Below, piece by piece: positions 9,207 to 17,830 of a stretch of DNA of 38,113 nucleotides. Position 1 is the first letter of the stretch. Each line of letters starts with the position of its first letter. This DNA comes from Neobacillus citreus (GTDB lineage Bacteria; Bacillota; Bacilli; Bacillales; Cytobacillaceae). The DNA lies in NCBI RefSeq assembly GCF_018343545.2, contig NZ_JAGYPE020000058.1, positions 1-38,113 on the forward strand, in the 5' to 3' direction. The notes below the pieces were generated by a model. The model searched no databases and was not told the DNA's origin. It worked only from the letters and a program-made list of their open reading frames with translations. The translations under genes and the position numbers were made by a program.

Positions 9207-10607
9207 TTAAGCATGAAGTTCCTTCCCATCAACCGCCAGTGCCGCTTCACCAATCGCTTCGGCTAAGGTCGGATGAGGATGGATGGTATGAGCAATCTCC
9301 ATCGATGTTGCATTTAGAACCTGAGCTAAGCCCAGTTCCGTAATCATATCGGTTACATGTGGTCCAATCATATGAGCCCCTAGCAACTTATTAGATTCTT
9401 GATCAACAACCAGTTTGACAAAGCCATCCGCTTCACCAAATACGAGCGCTTTACCGATTGCCCGGAATGGGAATTTACCTATTTTCACCTGATAGCCTTT
9501 CGCTACGGCCTCATCTTCTGTCAGCCCGACACTTGCTACCTCCGGGCTTGAATAGATACATTTTGAAACAAGCGTATAATCGAGTGGTGCCGGTTTTTCA
9601 CCCGCCATATGTTCAACGGCAATAATGCCTTCATGGGAGGCTACGTGGGCAAGCTGCAGGCCGCCAATCACATCACCAATGGCATAAATATTCGATTCAC
9701 TTGTTTGATAGAATTCATTTGTCCTGATTACACCACGGTCAACTTCAACAATAGTATTCTCAAGACCAAACTCTTCCAAATTGGCCAATCTTCCGACTGA
9801 AACGAGCAGTTTATCAGCAGAATATGGAACTTCCTTCCCTTTTTGTTCCGCCTTAATCGATACACCTTCGCCTTTTTCTAATGTTTCTGGCAGCACCTTT
9901 GCCCCAGTGACAATTTTTACGCCTTTTTTCTTCATAAGGCGCTGTGCTTCCTTCGAAATTTCCTTATCCTCTGTCGGCAAAATGCGATCGGCATACTCGA
10001 TAACTGTTACCTCCAAACCAAAGTCAATTAACATGGAAGCCCATTCGATCCCAATAACACCGCCGCCAACAATCAGAATCGAACTAGGCAGTTCTTCCAT
10101 TTGCAGTGCTTCGTCCGATGTCATAACAAACTTCCCGTCCGCTTCCAAACCAGGAAGTGTTCTTGGTCGGGAACCTGTTGCGATTAAAATATTTTGACAG
10201 TTTAAGAGGATTTCCTCCTCCTCATTATTCAGTTGCACTGAAACATTACCTGCCCCTATAATCCTGCCTTTGCCTTCATAAACATCGATTTTACCTTTTT
10301 TCAGCAAATGCTGAACTCCCTTAAATAAGCGGTCCGTGATTTCTTCCTTCCGGGCCTGAACTTTTCGAAAATCAAGGCTGACTTCAGGAGCAATCACTCC
10401 GAACTTTTCGCCATTTTTTGCATTTGCAAATACTTCGGCACTTCTCAGCAGTGCCTTGCTCGGAATGCAGCCTGCATGAAGACATGTGCCACCTAGTTTT
10501 CCTTTTTCCACTACTGCCGTTTTTAACCCTAATTGGGACGCCCGAATGGCAGAAACATACCCGCCTGTTCCTCCGCCGATAATGACAACATCATATTCCT
10601 GTGACAT
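9207..10607 (-). CDS. lpdA: Dihydrolipoyl dehydrogenase (E3 / glycine cleavage L-protein)
   Basis: This FAD- and NAD-dependent enzyme reoxidises dihydrolipoyl groups. The 466 residues show the N-terminal FAD motif (GGGTGG at 11-16), the redox disulfide in GGTCLHAGCIPSK (about 40-52), the NAD motif (GGGVIGIEWA near 177), a second FAD motif (YAIGDV near 306), and the C-terminal catalytic HPHPTLAE. The CLHAGC form of the disulfide motif is a known variant. It is the last gene after lipA and a HesB-like gene, downstream of the glycine cleavage genes, so I infer that it is the dedicated L-protein of this island rather than the E3 of pyruvate dehydrogenase. Separation from the closest gcv gene by a hairpin leaves cotranscription open. 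Confidence 0.93.
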   Translation of the reverse strand: MSQEYDVVIIGGGTGGYVSAIRASQLGLKTAVVEKGKLGGTCLHAGCIPSKALLRSAEVFANAKNGEKFGVIAPEVSLDFRKVQARKEEITDRLFKGVQHLLKKGKIDVYEGKGRIIGAGNVSVQLNNEEEEILLNCQNILIATGSRPRTLPGLEADGKFVMTSDEALQMEELPSSILIVGGGVIGIEWASMLIDFGLEVTVIEYADRILPTEDKEISKEAQRLMKKKGVKIVTGAKVLPETLEKGEGVSIKAEQKGKEVPYSADKLLVSVGRLANLEEFGLENTIVEVDRGVIRTNEFYQTSESNIYAIGDVIGGLQLAHVASHEGIIAVEHMAGEKPAPLDYTLVSKCIYSSPEVASVGLTEDEAVAKGYQVKIGKFPFRAIGKALVFGEADGFVKLVVDQESNKLLGAHMIGPHVTDMITELGLAQVLNATSMEIAHTIHPHPTLAEAIGEAALAVDGKELHA

Positions 10608-10639
10608 TCTATATATCTCCTTTTATATCTATTTAAATC

Positions 10640-10936
10640 TCAGGTGGCACATGCACTTGAGCTAAAACTTTCGCCAACCTGAAAACCCTGTTCCTCTGTA
10701 TAATCAATTTGTGTTACTTCATCTAAATAACGTTTTGTAAAATGGTCAATTCGAATTTGAATTCCTTCATATTCGATCACCGTATCATTCCGCCGCATTT
10801 CATCAAAAATAAGAGTAAATTTAACTGAAATTCCGCATCCGCCGGCAATATCCGCATCAATCCTTGGGAACTGATTTTCGTTTGTCTCTATTTTTTTCAG
10901 CTTGTTCACTGCTGCTTCTGTTAAGCTGATTACCAT
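10640..10936 (-). CDS. HesB/IscA-like (Fe-S biosynthesis domain) protein
   Basis: The 98-residue protein begins with a typical A-type carrier N-terminus (MVISLTEAAVNKLKKI) and contains the GGCGISVKF and IRIDHFTKRYLDEVTQIDY segments of the HesB fold. Classical A-type carriers have three conserved Cys, two in a C-terminal CGCG-type motif. Here only one C-terminal Cys (SSSACAT) and the GGC Cys are seen, so it belongs to the divergent HesB-like group of Bacilli. It is placed between lipA and lpd with gaps of 34 and 32 bp. I infer a role in Fe-S cluster supply or repair, perhaps for LipA's sacrificial cluster; this is not shown by sequence. Confidence 0.75.
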   Translation of the reverse strand: MVISLTEAAVNKLKKIETNENQFPRIDADIAGGCGISVKFTLIFDEMRRNDTVIEYEGIQIRIDHFTKRYLDEVTQIDYTEEQGFQVGESFSSSACAT

Positions 10937-10970
10937 TTCTCTCTCCCCCTTTATAGTCTAACGCGATAAT

Positions 10971-11849
10971 TTACACATTCATTTTTATCGCATTGACCTG
11001 TTCATCTGCATGATAAGAAGAGCGAACGAGTGGACCTGCTTCACAATGACTAAACCCCTTTTGCATGGCGATTTCCTTTAATTCGTTGAACTCTTGCGGA
11101 CTCCAATACTTTTGAACTTTTAAATGTTGTTTTGTCGGCTGCAAATATTGGCCAATTGTGATGATGTCCACATTGTTAGCACGAAGATCGTCCATCGCTT
11201 CCATAATTTCTTCTCTTGTTTCGCCAAGGCCAATCATAATGCTGGATTTGGTCGGAATGTTTGGGTTTATTTCTTTTGACCTTCTTAAAAACTCAAGCGA
11301 CCGTTCATATGTAGCGCGGGCACGCACTTTTGGGGTCAAGCGCTTTACTGTTTCAATGTTATGGTTTAATATATCGGGCCTTGCATCCATTAATATTTTT
11401 AAATTTTCATATTCTCCATTCATATCGGACGGAAGAACTTCTACACTGCAAAATGGGTTCCGGCGCCGGACTGCACGAACGGTCTCGGCGAAAACGCTCG
11501 CGCCCCCGTCTTTTAAATCATCTCGGGCAACCGCGGTGATGACAACATGCTTTAAACCCATTTGCTCGACCGATTCAGCTACACGTTCCGGCTCCACCAA
11601 ATCCAGCTCTGTCGGAAGCCCGGTTTGTACAGCACAGAAACGGCAAGCCCTGGTGCAAACACTTCCTAATATCATAAATGTTGCGGTTCTTCTTACAGCC
11701 CAACATTCATGAATGTTAGGGCATTTCGCCTCTTCACAGACTGTATGAAGCTTTTTTTCACGCATCATTTTCTTTAAACCGGTATATTGTTCATTCGTAT
11801 TTAATTTAATTTTAAGCCAATCAGGTTTGCGAACGTGTTCCACAGTCAT
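10971..11849 (-). CDS. lipA: Lipoyl synthase
   Basis: A radical-SAM enzyme that inserts two sulfurs into octanoyl-lysine to make lipoyl groups, needed by GcvH. From ATG 11849 it has 292 residues. That start has GGAG eight bases upstream, while the upstream ATG at 11864 has none. Cluster ligands are complete: the auxiliary cluster Cys38, Cys43, Cys49 (CEEAKCPNIHEC) and the radical-SAM Cys65, Cys69, Cys72 (CTRACRFC). The conserved Ser near the C-terminus (GPLVRSSYHA) that binds the auxiliary cluster is present. Its location between the gcv genes and lpd shows an island that carries its own cofactor supply for glycine cleavage. Confidence 0.95.
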   Translation of the reverse strand: MTVEHVRKPDWLKIKLNTNEQYTGLKKMMREKKLHTVCEEAKCPNIHECWAVRRTATFMILGSVCTRACRFCAVQTGLPTELDLVEPERVAESVEQMGLKHVVITAVARDDLKDGGASVFAETVRAVRRRNPFCSVEVLPSDMNGEYENLKILMDARPDILNHNIETVKRLTPKVRARATYERSLEFLRRSKEINPNIPTKSSIMIGLGETREEIMEAMDDLRANNVDIITIGQYLQPTKQHLKVQKYWSPQEFNELKEIAMQKGFSHCEAGPLVRSSYHADEQVNAIKMNV

Positions 11850-11921
11850 TTCATCTACTCCCATGAACGAATCGAGTCAAATTTACGATACATTGATTTC
11901 AGTTATTTTGTATTATTTGCT

Positions 11922-11972
11922 TAAAACCACCACGCATGAAAATAAAGACTTTTCAAACATGGTGGTTTATTT
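11922..11972. terminator. Hairpin between gcvPB and lipA
   Basis: AAAACCACCA (11922-11931) pairs with TGGTGGTTT (about 11960-11968) around a long AT-rich loop. On the minus strand only four Ts follow the stem, so it may be a partial terminator that lowers lipA-hesB-lpd transcription relative to the gcv genes. On the plus strand the T tract is better, but no plus-strand gene precedes it. Confidence 0.5.
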
Positions 11973-11990
11973 TTTTAACCATGAACAAAA

Positions 11991-13469
11991 TTAAGACTTT
12001 ACTGTTTCTTTGCGTTCTTCCTTTTTATAGCGCAAGATTGGCTGCCTTGCCGCCTGTACCTCATCCAATCGTCCAATCACGGTTGTATGCGGGGCCTCCA
12101 GCACCACGCCAGGATTTTCTTCTACTTCTTTAGCAATTTGAATCATCACATCAGCAAAAGCATCCAGCGTTTCTTTTGACTCTGTTTCTGTCGGTTCAAT
12201 CATCAAGCATTCTTCTACATTCAACGGGAAGTAGATGGTCGGCGGATGATAGCCGAAATCAAGCAGGCGTTTAGCCATATCAAGAGTCCTGACACCAAGC
12301 TTTTTCTGTTTGGATCCCGATAAAACAAATTCGTGCTTACAAACTTGTGAATATGGAGCCTCAAAATACGGTTCAAGTTTCTTGCGAAGATAATTCGCAT
12401 GAAGCACAGCGCTTTCTGATACTTGACGCAATCCTTCTGGCCCCATTGTCCGAATATAGGTATACGCGCGGACAAGAATGCCAAAATTCCCATAATAGCC
12501 TTTTACCCTGCCGATTGACAAGGGCTGATTCGTATCCAGCACATAGCGGTCGCCGTCTTTGTCAACACGCGGTACAGGCAGGAACGGAATCAATTTCTTC
12601 TTGACTCCGACCGGACCCGCGCCAGGACCTCCGCCTCCATGAGGGGTTGTAAAGGTTTTATGAAGATTTAAATGGACAATGTCAAAGCCCATTTTTCCTG
12701 GAGTCGTTTTCCCTAAAATCGCATTCGCATTGGCTCCATCGTAATATAATAACCCGCCTGCTTCATGGACAATCTTGGCAATATCCAGGATTTCTTTTTC
12801 AAATAATCCAAGTGTATTCGGGTTTGTCAGCATTAATGCAGCTGTGTCACCATCGACATGTTTCTTTAATTCTTCGAGGTCGACCAACCCATCTTTATTT
12901 GATGGAATGGTTACCGTTTTAAAACCAGCAACGGTGGCACTGGCAGGGTTGGTTCCATGGGCAGAGTCGGGAACAAGTACCTTTGTTCTCTTTTCGCCCT
13001 TTTGCTCATGATAAGCTTTTACCATCATCAACCCGGTCCATTCGCCTTGAGCACCGGCAGAAGGCTGCAATGTAACGGCATCCATTCCGGTAATGACAGC
13101 TAATTCTTCCTGCAATTCATATAGAAGCCTAAGAGCACCTTGTACGGTTTCAACTGGCTGATAAGGATGAATGCGGCTAAAGCCGTCAAACCGTGCCACA
13201 TCTTCGTTAATTTTCGGGTTGTATTTCATCGTACAAGAACCAAGCGGATAGAACCCATTATCAACCCCGTGATTTTTATTCGAAAGTGCTGTATAATGGC
13301 GTACCAGCTGAAGTTCTGATACTTCCGGCAGCTCCGCTGCATCCTGACGGATCAAATGCTTAGGAAGCAGTTCTTGCAAATCAACTTTTTCAACATCGCT
13401 TGCCGGAAGGCTGGCACCAACACGGCCCGGGCGACTGACTTCAAAGATTAACTCACTATACTCAACCAT
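11991..13469 (-). CDS. gcvPB: Glycine dehydrogenase (decarboxylating) subunit 2
   Basis: P-protein of the glycine cleavage system, in the two-subunit form typical of Bacilli. It decarboxylates glycine and passes the aminomethyl group to lipoyl-GcvH. The 492 residues include the PLP lysine in NLHKTFTTPHGGGGPGAGP and the N-terminal LVRHYTALSNKNHGVDNGFYPLGSCTMKYNP segment. The start overlaps the end of gcvPA by eight bases, which implies translational coupling. The N-terminal region MVEYSELIFEVSRPGR is standard. The C-terminal tail KEERKETVKS is charged and slightly extended. Confidence 0.96.
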   Translation of the reverse strand: MVEYSELIFEVSRPGRVGASLPASDVEKVDLQELLPKHLIRQDAAELPEVSELQLVRHYTALSNKNHGVDNGFYPLGSCTMKYNPKINEDVARFDGFSRIHPYQPVETVQGALRLLYELQEELAVITGMDAVTLQPSAGAQGEWTGLMMVKAYHEQKGEKRTKVLVPDSAHGTNPASATVAGFKTVTIPSNKDGLVDLEELKKHVDGDTAALMLTNPNTLGLFEKEILDIAKIVHEAGGLLYYDGANANAILGKTTPGKMGFDIVHLNLHKTFTTPHGGGGPGAGPVGVKKKLIPFLPVPRVDKDGDRYVLDTNQPLSIGRVKGYYGNFGILVRAYTYIRTMGPEGLRQVSESAVLHANYLRKKLEPYFEAPYSQVCKHEFVLSGSKQKKLGVRTLDMAKRLLDFGYHPPTIYFPLNVEECLMIEPTETESKETLDAFADVMIQIAKEVEENPGVVLEAPHTTVIGRLDEVQAARQPILRYKKEERKETVKS

Positions 13470-14814
13470 TTACAACTGCCTCCAATACATTGATAAATTG
13501 GTCAATCTCCTCTTTCGACCGCTGCTCAGTTACAGCAATCAGCATTTGATTTTCGAACCCGTACTCACTTCCCAAATCAAACCCGCCAATGATGCCTGCT
13601 TCAAGAAGCTTCGCATTTACTTGCTTGACCGGAAGCGGCAGCTCAACGATAAATTCATTAAAGAATGGTGCCTGATTTTCAATAATAAAGCCTTTTTCTT
13701 TTAACCGTTTGGCCATATAAGCAGCTTTCTCAATGTTCAGCTGGGCCATGTCACGAATCCCTTGTTTTCCAAGTGCCGACATACAAATGGCAGAAGCAAG
13801 GGCATTCAATGCCTGATTGGAACAGATATTGGAGGATGCTTTGTCACGGCGAATATGCTGCTCCCGTGCTTGCAGGGTCAACACAAAGCCGCGTTTCCCT
13901 TGATCATCTGACGTTTGCCCGACAATCCGGCCCGGAACTTTACGCATCAACTTTTTATCAACGGCAAAATAACCGCAATGCGGACCGCCAAAGGACATGG
14001 GGATTCCTAATGGCTGCATATCACCGATAACAATATCCGCCCCGAGATTTCCCGGTGCCTCCAAGAGTGCCAGCGCAAGCGGGTTAGCGCTGACAATAAA
14101 CAGAGCCCCTTTTGCCGCTGCAATTTTCTTCAATTCCGCTAAATCTTCAATCGAACCAAAGAAATTTGGGTATTGGACAATCACAGCCGCAGTGGTTTGG
14201 TCTACTTGTTCCTCAAGCTTCTTTAAGTCTGTTACATCACCATCAAGACGAGTTTCTTCCATTATATATGTCTGTCCCACAGCTACCGTTTTCAGAACGG
14301 CGCGGGATTCAGGATGAACCGCCTCTGACACAATTACTTTAGAGCGCTTCGTATGAGCAACTGCAAGAGAGGCAGCTTCAGCCAATGAGGTAAAGCCATC
14401 GTACATCGAAGAATTGGCTACATCCATACCTGTCAGTTCACATACCATTGTTTGAAATTCAAAGATCGCCTGAAGTTCACCCTGGCTGATTTCCGGCTGA
14501 TAGGGTGTATAGGCTGTATAAAATTCAGAGCGAGATATCATGTGATTCACTACACTTGGGATGTAATGGTCATAGGTTCCTGCACCAAGAAACGTCGGGT
14601 ATTGATTGGCATTTATATTTTGCCCAGCAAGCTGTTGCATTTTTTTCAACAGAAGCGGTTCGGGAACTGCTTCCGGTATATTTAGCTCACCATCGAGACG
14701 AATCTCCGCCGGCAAATCCTCGAATAAGGCATCCACAGACGAAGCATTTAACAATTCAAGCATTTCCGCTTGATCTTCTTTTGTATCAGGAAGGTATCGA
14801 TAAGTCGCTGTCAT
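13462..14814 (-). CDS. gcvPA: Glycine dehydrogenase (decarboxylating) subunit 1
   Basis: First subunit of the split P-protein. From ATG 14814 it has 450 residues (family about 448). This start lies one base after the gcvH stop codon, and the ribosome site lies in the gcvH 3' end; the upstream in-frame starts would overlap gcvH. Characteristic segments include AGTYDHYIPSVVNHMISRSEFYTAYTPYQPEISQG (start of the PLP fold) and GEPQPLG-type loop GDMQPLGIPMSFGGPHCGYFA. It is translationally coupled on both sides, to gcvH and gcvPB, which should keep the complex in balance. Confidence 0.96.
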   Translation of the reverse strand: MTATYRYLPDTKEDQAEMLELLNASSVDALFEDLPAEIRLDGELNIPEAVPEPLLLKKMQQLAGQNINANQYPTFLGAGTYDHYIPSVVNHMISRSEFYTAYTPYQPEISQGELQAIFEFQTMVCELTGMDVANSSMYDGFTSLAEAASLAVAHTKRSKVIVSEAVHPESRAVLKTVAVGQTYIMEETRLDGDVTDLKKLEEQVDQTTAAVIVQYPNFFGSIEDLAELKKIAAAKGALFIVSANPLALALLEAPGNLGADIVIGDMQPLGIPMSFGGPHCGYFAVDKKLMRKVPGRIVGQTSDDQGKRGFVLTLQAREQHIRRDKASSNICSNQALNALASAICMSALGKQGIRDMAQLNIEKAAYMAKRLKEKGFIIENQAPFFNEFIVELPLPVKQVNAKLLEAGIIGGFDLGSEYGFENQMLIAVTEQRSKEEIDQFINVLEAVVNG

Positions 14815-14815
14815 C

Positions 14816-15211
14816 CTATTCCTCTCCTTCATTAATAAATGCCTGGTACTCAGCCTCATTTAAAAGCGATTCTAATTCTTCTGGATTGGACAATTCTACC
14901 TCTACCAGCCAGCCGCCATCATATGGTTGTTCATTGATCGTCTCAGGAGCGCTTTCCAGTTCCTCATTGACACTTACAACTGTACCGGATACAGGTGAGT
15001 AAATATCAGAAACTGCTTTAACCGACTCAATTGTCCCGATTGTTTCGTTAGCCGTTAATTCATCGCCTTCTGCTGGATTCTCAACGAAAACGATATCCCC
15101 CAACTGGTGCTGTGCATAATCAGAGATTCCGATTCGCACACGATTTTCACCCAATAATAATACCCACTCATGCTCCTTGCTATATAAAAGGTTTGCTGTT
15201 GCGTTTGTCAT
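14816..15211 (-). CDS. gcvH: Glycine cleavage system H protein
   Basis: Lipoyl carrier of the glycine cleavage complex. From ATG 15211 it has 131 residues. AAGGAAGGG lies five bases upstream, whereas the earlier ATG at 15241 has no such site. The lipoylated lysine is Lys65 in GTIESVKAVSDIYSP. The remaining sandwich-fold landmarks (SKEHEWV near residue 11, GISDYAQHQLGDIVFVE at 28-44) are intact. It lies 76 bp downstream of gcvT; the gap contains no obvious promoter. Confidence 0.96.
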   Translation of the reverse strand: MTNATANLLYSKEHEWVLLLGENRVRIGISDYAQHQLGDIVFVENPAEGDELTANETIGTIESVKAVSDIYSPVSGTVVSVNEELESAPETINEQPYDGGWLVEVELSNPEELESLLNEAEYQAFINEGEE

Positions 15212-15287
15212 ATGAACCCTTCCTTCCACCCTAGTTTTCAAAATTTAGTCATTCCTGTAAAACCAATCAATCTCGGAAAAAATGAAC

Positions 15288-16400
15288 CTAACTCTTTTTA
15301 TAAAAAGGTGTTTTCACAACAACTGCCTCAATTTGCTTATTGCGAATTTCAACCTTAACCTGAGTTCCAACTGCTGCAAATTCTGCGCTTAAAAGGGCAA
15401 GGCCTAAACTTTTCTTCAATGTCGGGGAATGGGTTCCCGATGTAATGAAGCCAATTTCCTCTCCGCCTTCAGAAAATACTTTATAGCCATGCCGCGGGAT
15501 CCCTCTCCCTGTCACTTCGATTCCGACTATTTTTCGTTTTAATCCTTCTTCTTTTTGCTTAGCGAGTACTTCCTTACCTAAAAATGCTGATTCTTTGTTT
15601 GTTTTTACGGCAAACCCAATGCCTGCTTCCAGCGGTCCGATGTCGCTGGAAAGCTCTTGACCATACAGTGCCAAGCGGGCTTCAAAGCGAAGTGTATCCC
15701 GGGCCCCAAGTCCGCAAGGCTTTAAGCCATCTTCTGTTCCTGCATCTAAGAGCCTCTCCCAAAGCGCTTCCACTTTGTCTGCCGCTAAATAAAGCTCAAA
15801 TCCGTCCTCTCCCGTATAGCCGGTGCGCGAGACTAGTACACCAGAGATCCCGGAAACTGTGACATGATCAGCAAAATGGAAAAAGCCAATTTCCGCTAAA
15901 TTTGTATCGGTTACTTTTTGTAAAATTTTTTCGGCTTTTGGACCTTGAATGGCAAGCTGGGCAGTATCAGAAGAAATATTTGTTAAGGCTACATTCCCTT
16001 GTGCCTGCTGTTTCATCCACTCGTAATCTTTTTCGATATTTGCCGCATTAATCACGAGCAGATACTTTTCACTCGCTAACTTGTAAACTAGTAAATCATC
16101 GACTGTTCCGCCGTCCGGGTAACACATTGCCGTATACTGTGCCTGGTTGATCTGAAGCTTGGTTACATCGTTTGTTACGAGGTAATTAATATAGCTCTCA
16201 GCATCTTTTCCTTCTACAAGGACCTCACCCATATGTGAAACATCGAACAGGCCTGCTTCGTTACGGACTACCTCATGTTCTTCTAAAATTCCGGAAAATT
16301 GAACCGGAAGCTCCCAGCCTCCAAAATCAATGACCTTTGCGCCGTACTTTTTATAAGTTTCAAAAAGCGGTGTCCGCTTTAATACTGTATCTGTACTCAT
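15288..16400 (-). CDS. gcvT: Aminomethyltransferase (glycine cleavage T protein)
   Basis: It releases ammonia from the aminomethyl-lipoyl intermediate and passes the carbon to tetrahydrofolate, giving 5,10-methylene-THF. The 370 residues contain the folate-binding region with the catalytic Asp in GLFDVSHMGEV (about residue 50) and the GYTGEDGFELY segment (about 196-206). GGAGGGG lies five bases before the ATG. The gene starts 15 bp after sdaAA, within the riboswitch-controlled operon. Methylene-THF made here is the second substrate of GlyA, the first gene of the same operon. Confidence 0.96.
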   Translation of the reverse strand: MSTDTVLKRTPLFETYKKYGAKVIDFGGWELPVQFSGILEEHEVVRNEAGLFDVSHMGEVLVEGKDAESYINYLVTNDVTKLQINQAQYTAMCYPDGGTVDDLLVYKLASEKYLLVINAANIEKDYEWMKQQAQGNVALTNISSDTAQLAIQGPKAEKILQKVTDTNLAEIGFFHFADHVTVSGISGVLVSRTGYTGEDGFELYLAADKVEALWERLLDAGTEDGLKPCGLGARDTLRFEARLALYGQELSSDIGPLEAGIGFAVKTNKESAFLGKEVLAKQKEEGLKRKIVGIEVTGRGIPRHGYKVFSEGGEEIGFITSGTHSPTLKKSLGLALLSAEFAAVGTQVKVEIRNKQIEAVVVKTPFYKKS

Positions 16401-16415
16401 CTGAGCCCCTCCGTC

Positions 16416-17300
16416 TTAAGTGTTTCTGCAAAGTAACCGATCTTTTAATTTTATTCCCGTGTCCGTCATCGCTAGGCCGCCGAGCGCCGTTTCCCTTAGT
16501 GTACGCGGCATTTCCTTGCCTATTTTGTACATTGCCTCAATGACTTCATCACATGGGATCCGGCTTTCAATTCCGGCCAGCGACAGGTCGGCTGCTGAAA
16601 AGGCAATCGACGTGCCGATCACGTTTCGCTTAATGCAAGGAACTTCTACGAGACCGGCAACTGGGTCACATACTAACCCTAAAAGGGATTTCATCGCGAT
16701 TGCGGTGGCGTTTACGACCTGCTCTGGTGTCCCGCCCTTTAATTCAACAATTGCCCCGGCCGCCATTGCGGTGGCCGAACCAACCTCCGCTTGGCATCCT
16801 CCTGCCGCCCCAGAGATAAAGGAGCAGTTGGCAATCACATATCCGAGTGCACTTGCGGTAAACAAACCCATGACTAAATCCCGATAGGAGGTGTCGTCAT
16901 TCTTTCGCAGTGAAAATAAAACCCCCGGTAAAATACCGGCTGCCCCGGCCGTTGGCGTCGCCACAATCACGCCCATCCGTGCATTGCTTTCAGATGTTGC
17001 CATCGAGAACGTCATTGCATCGTTAATATATGGACCTGACAAGCCCTTCCCGTTATTTACATATTCGCTCATCTTGACGGCATCACCGCCGGAAATACCG
17101 CTTGGTGCCGGGGAAGCATCTTCTACACCGGTCTCCACTGCTTGCTTCATTTTAATTAACCGCTCTGCCATCATATCGATGATCGTCTCTTTGTCACGGC
17201 CTGATTTTTCCATTTCCACCATCAGCATCATTTCGCCAACTGTTTTCCGTTCACGGTTACAAAGTTCAATAAGCTCGTTCATTGACCGAAAATCCATCAT
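16416..17300 (-). CDS. sdaAA: L-serine dehydratase, iron-sulfur-dependent, alpha subunit
   Basis: Catalytic subunit of the [4Fe-4S] serine deaminase, which converts serine to pyruvate and ammonia. The 294 residues carry the cluster cysteines in NCSFISGAAGGCQAEVG (about 161-177), LVCDPVAGLVEVPC (about 211-224) and nearby, as in the Bacillus two-subunit enzyme. The ATG overlaps the sdaAB stop by four bases (ATGA). Its presence between glyA and gcvT makes the operon a full route from glycine to pyruvate and is not the usual neighbour set of gcvT. Confidence 0.94.
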   Translation of the reverse strand: MMDFRSMNELIELCNRERKTVGEMMLMVEMEKSGRDKETIIDMMAERLIKMKQAVETGVEDASPAPSGISGGDAVKMSEYVNNGKGLSGPYINDAMTFSMATSESNARMGVIVATPTAGAAGILPGVLFSLRKNDDTSYRDLVMGLFTASALGYVIANCSFISGAAGGCQAEVGSATAMAAGAIVELKGGTPEQVVNATAIAMKSLLGLVCDPVAGLVEVPCIKRNVIGTSIAFSAADLSLAGIESRIPCDEVIEAMYKIGKEMPRTLRETALGGLAMTDTGIKLKDRLLCRNT

Positions 17301-17815
17301 ACACCCTCCAAGATCGCTTCATGAAAAGGATTGGAACGAAATTTTGCTGCGATTTCTGAAAAATCATCACTTGTGCTTAATCGAATATCAACTATTTCAT
17401 CATCAATCATAAAGATCTTTGATAAACCGCCGCCTAATGATACACCGCCTACTTTAACAAAATGGCCCGTACGTCTTGCCCTAATAACAGTTGTATTGGG
17501 ATGATCGTAATAAGGACAGCGATCTTCAAATTTAAATTCATAGTGAAGCCCGTATCGTTTGGTTAATTCAACCGCATATCTAATTCTGGTATCATCTGTA
17601 TTCATCCCAAGCAGGCCGCCAAGAAGCGCTTTATCCGTTCCGTGTCCCTGGTATGTTTCGGAGAACGAATCATAGAACGTAATATCCGCCCTTTGCGGGG
17701 ACCCTCCAAGCAACTCATAAACAAATTTCCCAATTGATACAACACCGGCGGTATGGGAACTCGATGGCCCTACCATAATCGGGCCGATGATGTCAAAACA
17801 GCTTTGATACTCCAT
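17297..17815 (-). CDS. sdaAB: L-serine dehydratase, iron-sulfur-dependent, beta subunit
   Basis: This 172-residue partner of SdaAA has the family start DIIGPIMVGPSSSHTAGVVSIG (about 9-30) and the TYQGHGTDKALLGGLLG segment. It ends before any ACT domain, so it is shorter than the Bacillus subtilis form of about 220 residues. Here the gene stops exactly at the sdaAA start. AAAGGGG precedes the ATG, and the gene lies 15 bp after glyA. Lack of the C-terminal ACT-like region, if confirmed by alignment, would mean loss of a regulatory module. Confidence 0.9.
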   Translation of the reverse strand: MEYQSCFDIIGPIMVGPSSSHTAGVVSIGKFVYELLGGSPQRADITFYDSFSETYQGHGTDKALLGGLLGMNTDDTRIRYAVELTKRYGLHYEFKFEDRCPYYDHPNTTVIRARRTGHFVKVGGVSLGGGLSKIFMIDDEIVDIRLSTSDDFSEIAAKFRSNPFHEAILEGV

Positions 17816-17830
17816 TAAGCTACCCCTTTC

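Noticed and set aside
11158..11712. 184-codon open frame opposite lipA
   Set aside because: It lies entirely antisense to lipA, has no ribosome site, and encodes a low-complexity Ser-rich product typical of a shadow frame.
14505..15002. 165-codon open frame opposite gcvPA and gcvH
   Set aside because: Antisense to two certain genes and across their junction, with no ribosome site or recognisable product.
16891..17412. 173-codon open frame opposite sdaAA/sdaAB
   Set aside because: Antisense shadow of the serine dehydratase genes; composition is Ser/Ile/Pro-rich without a domain.
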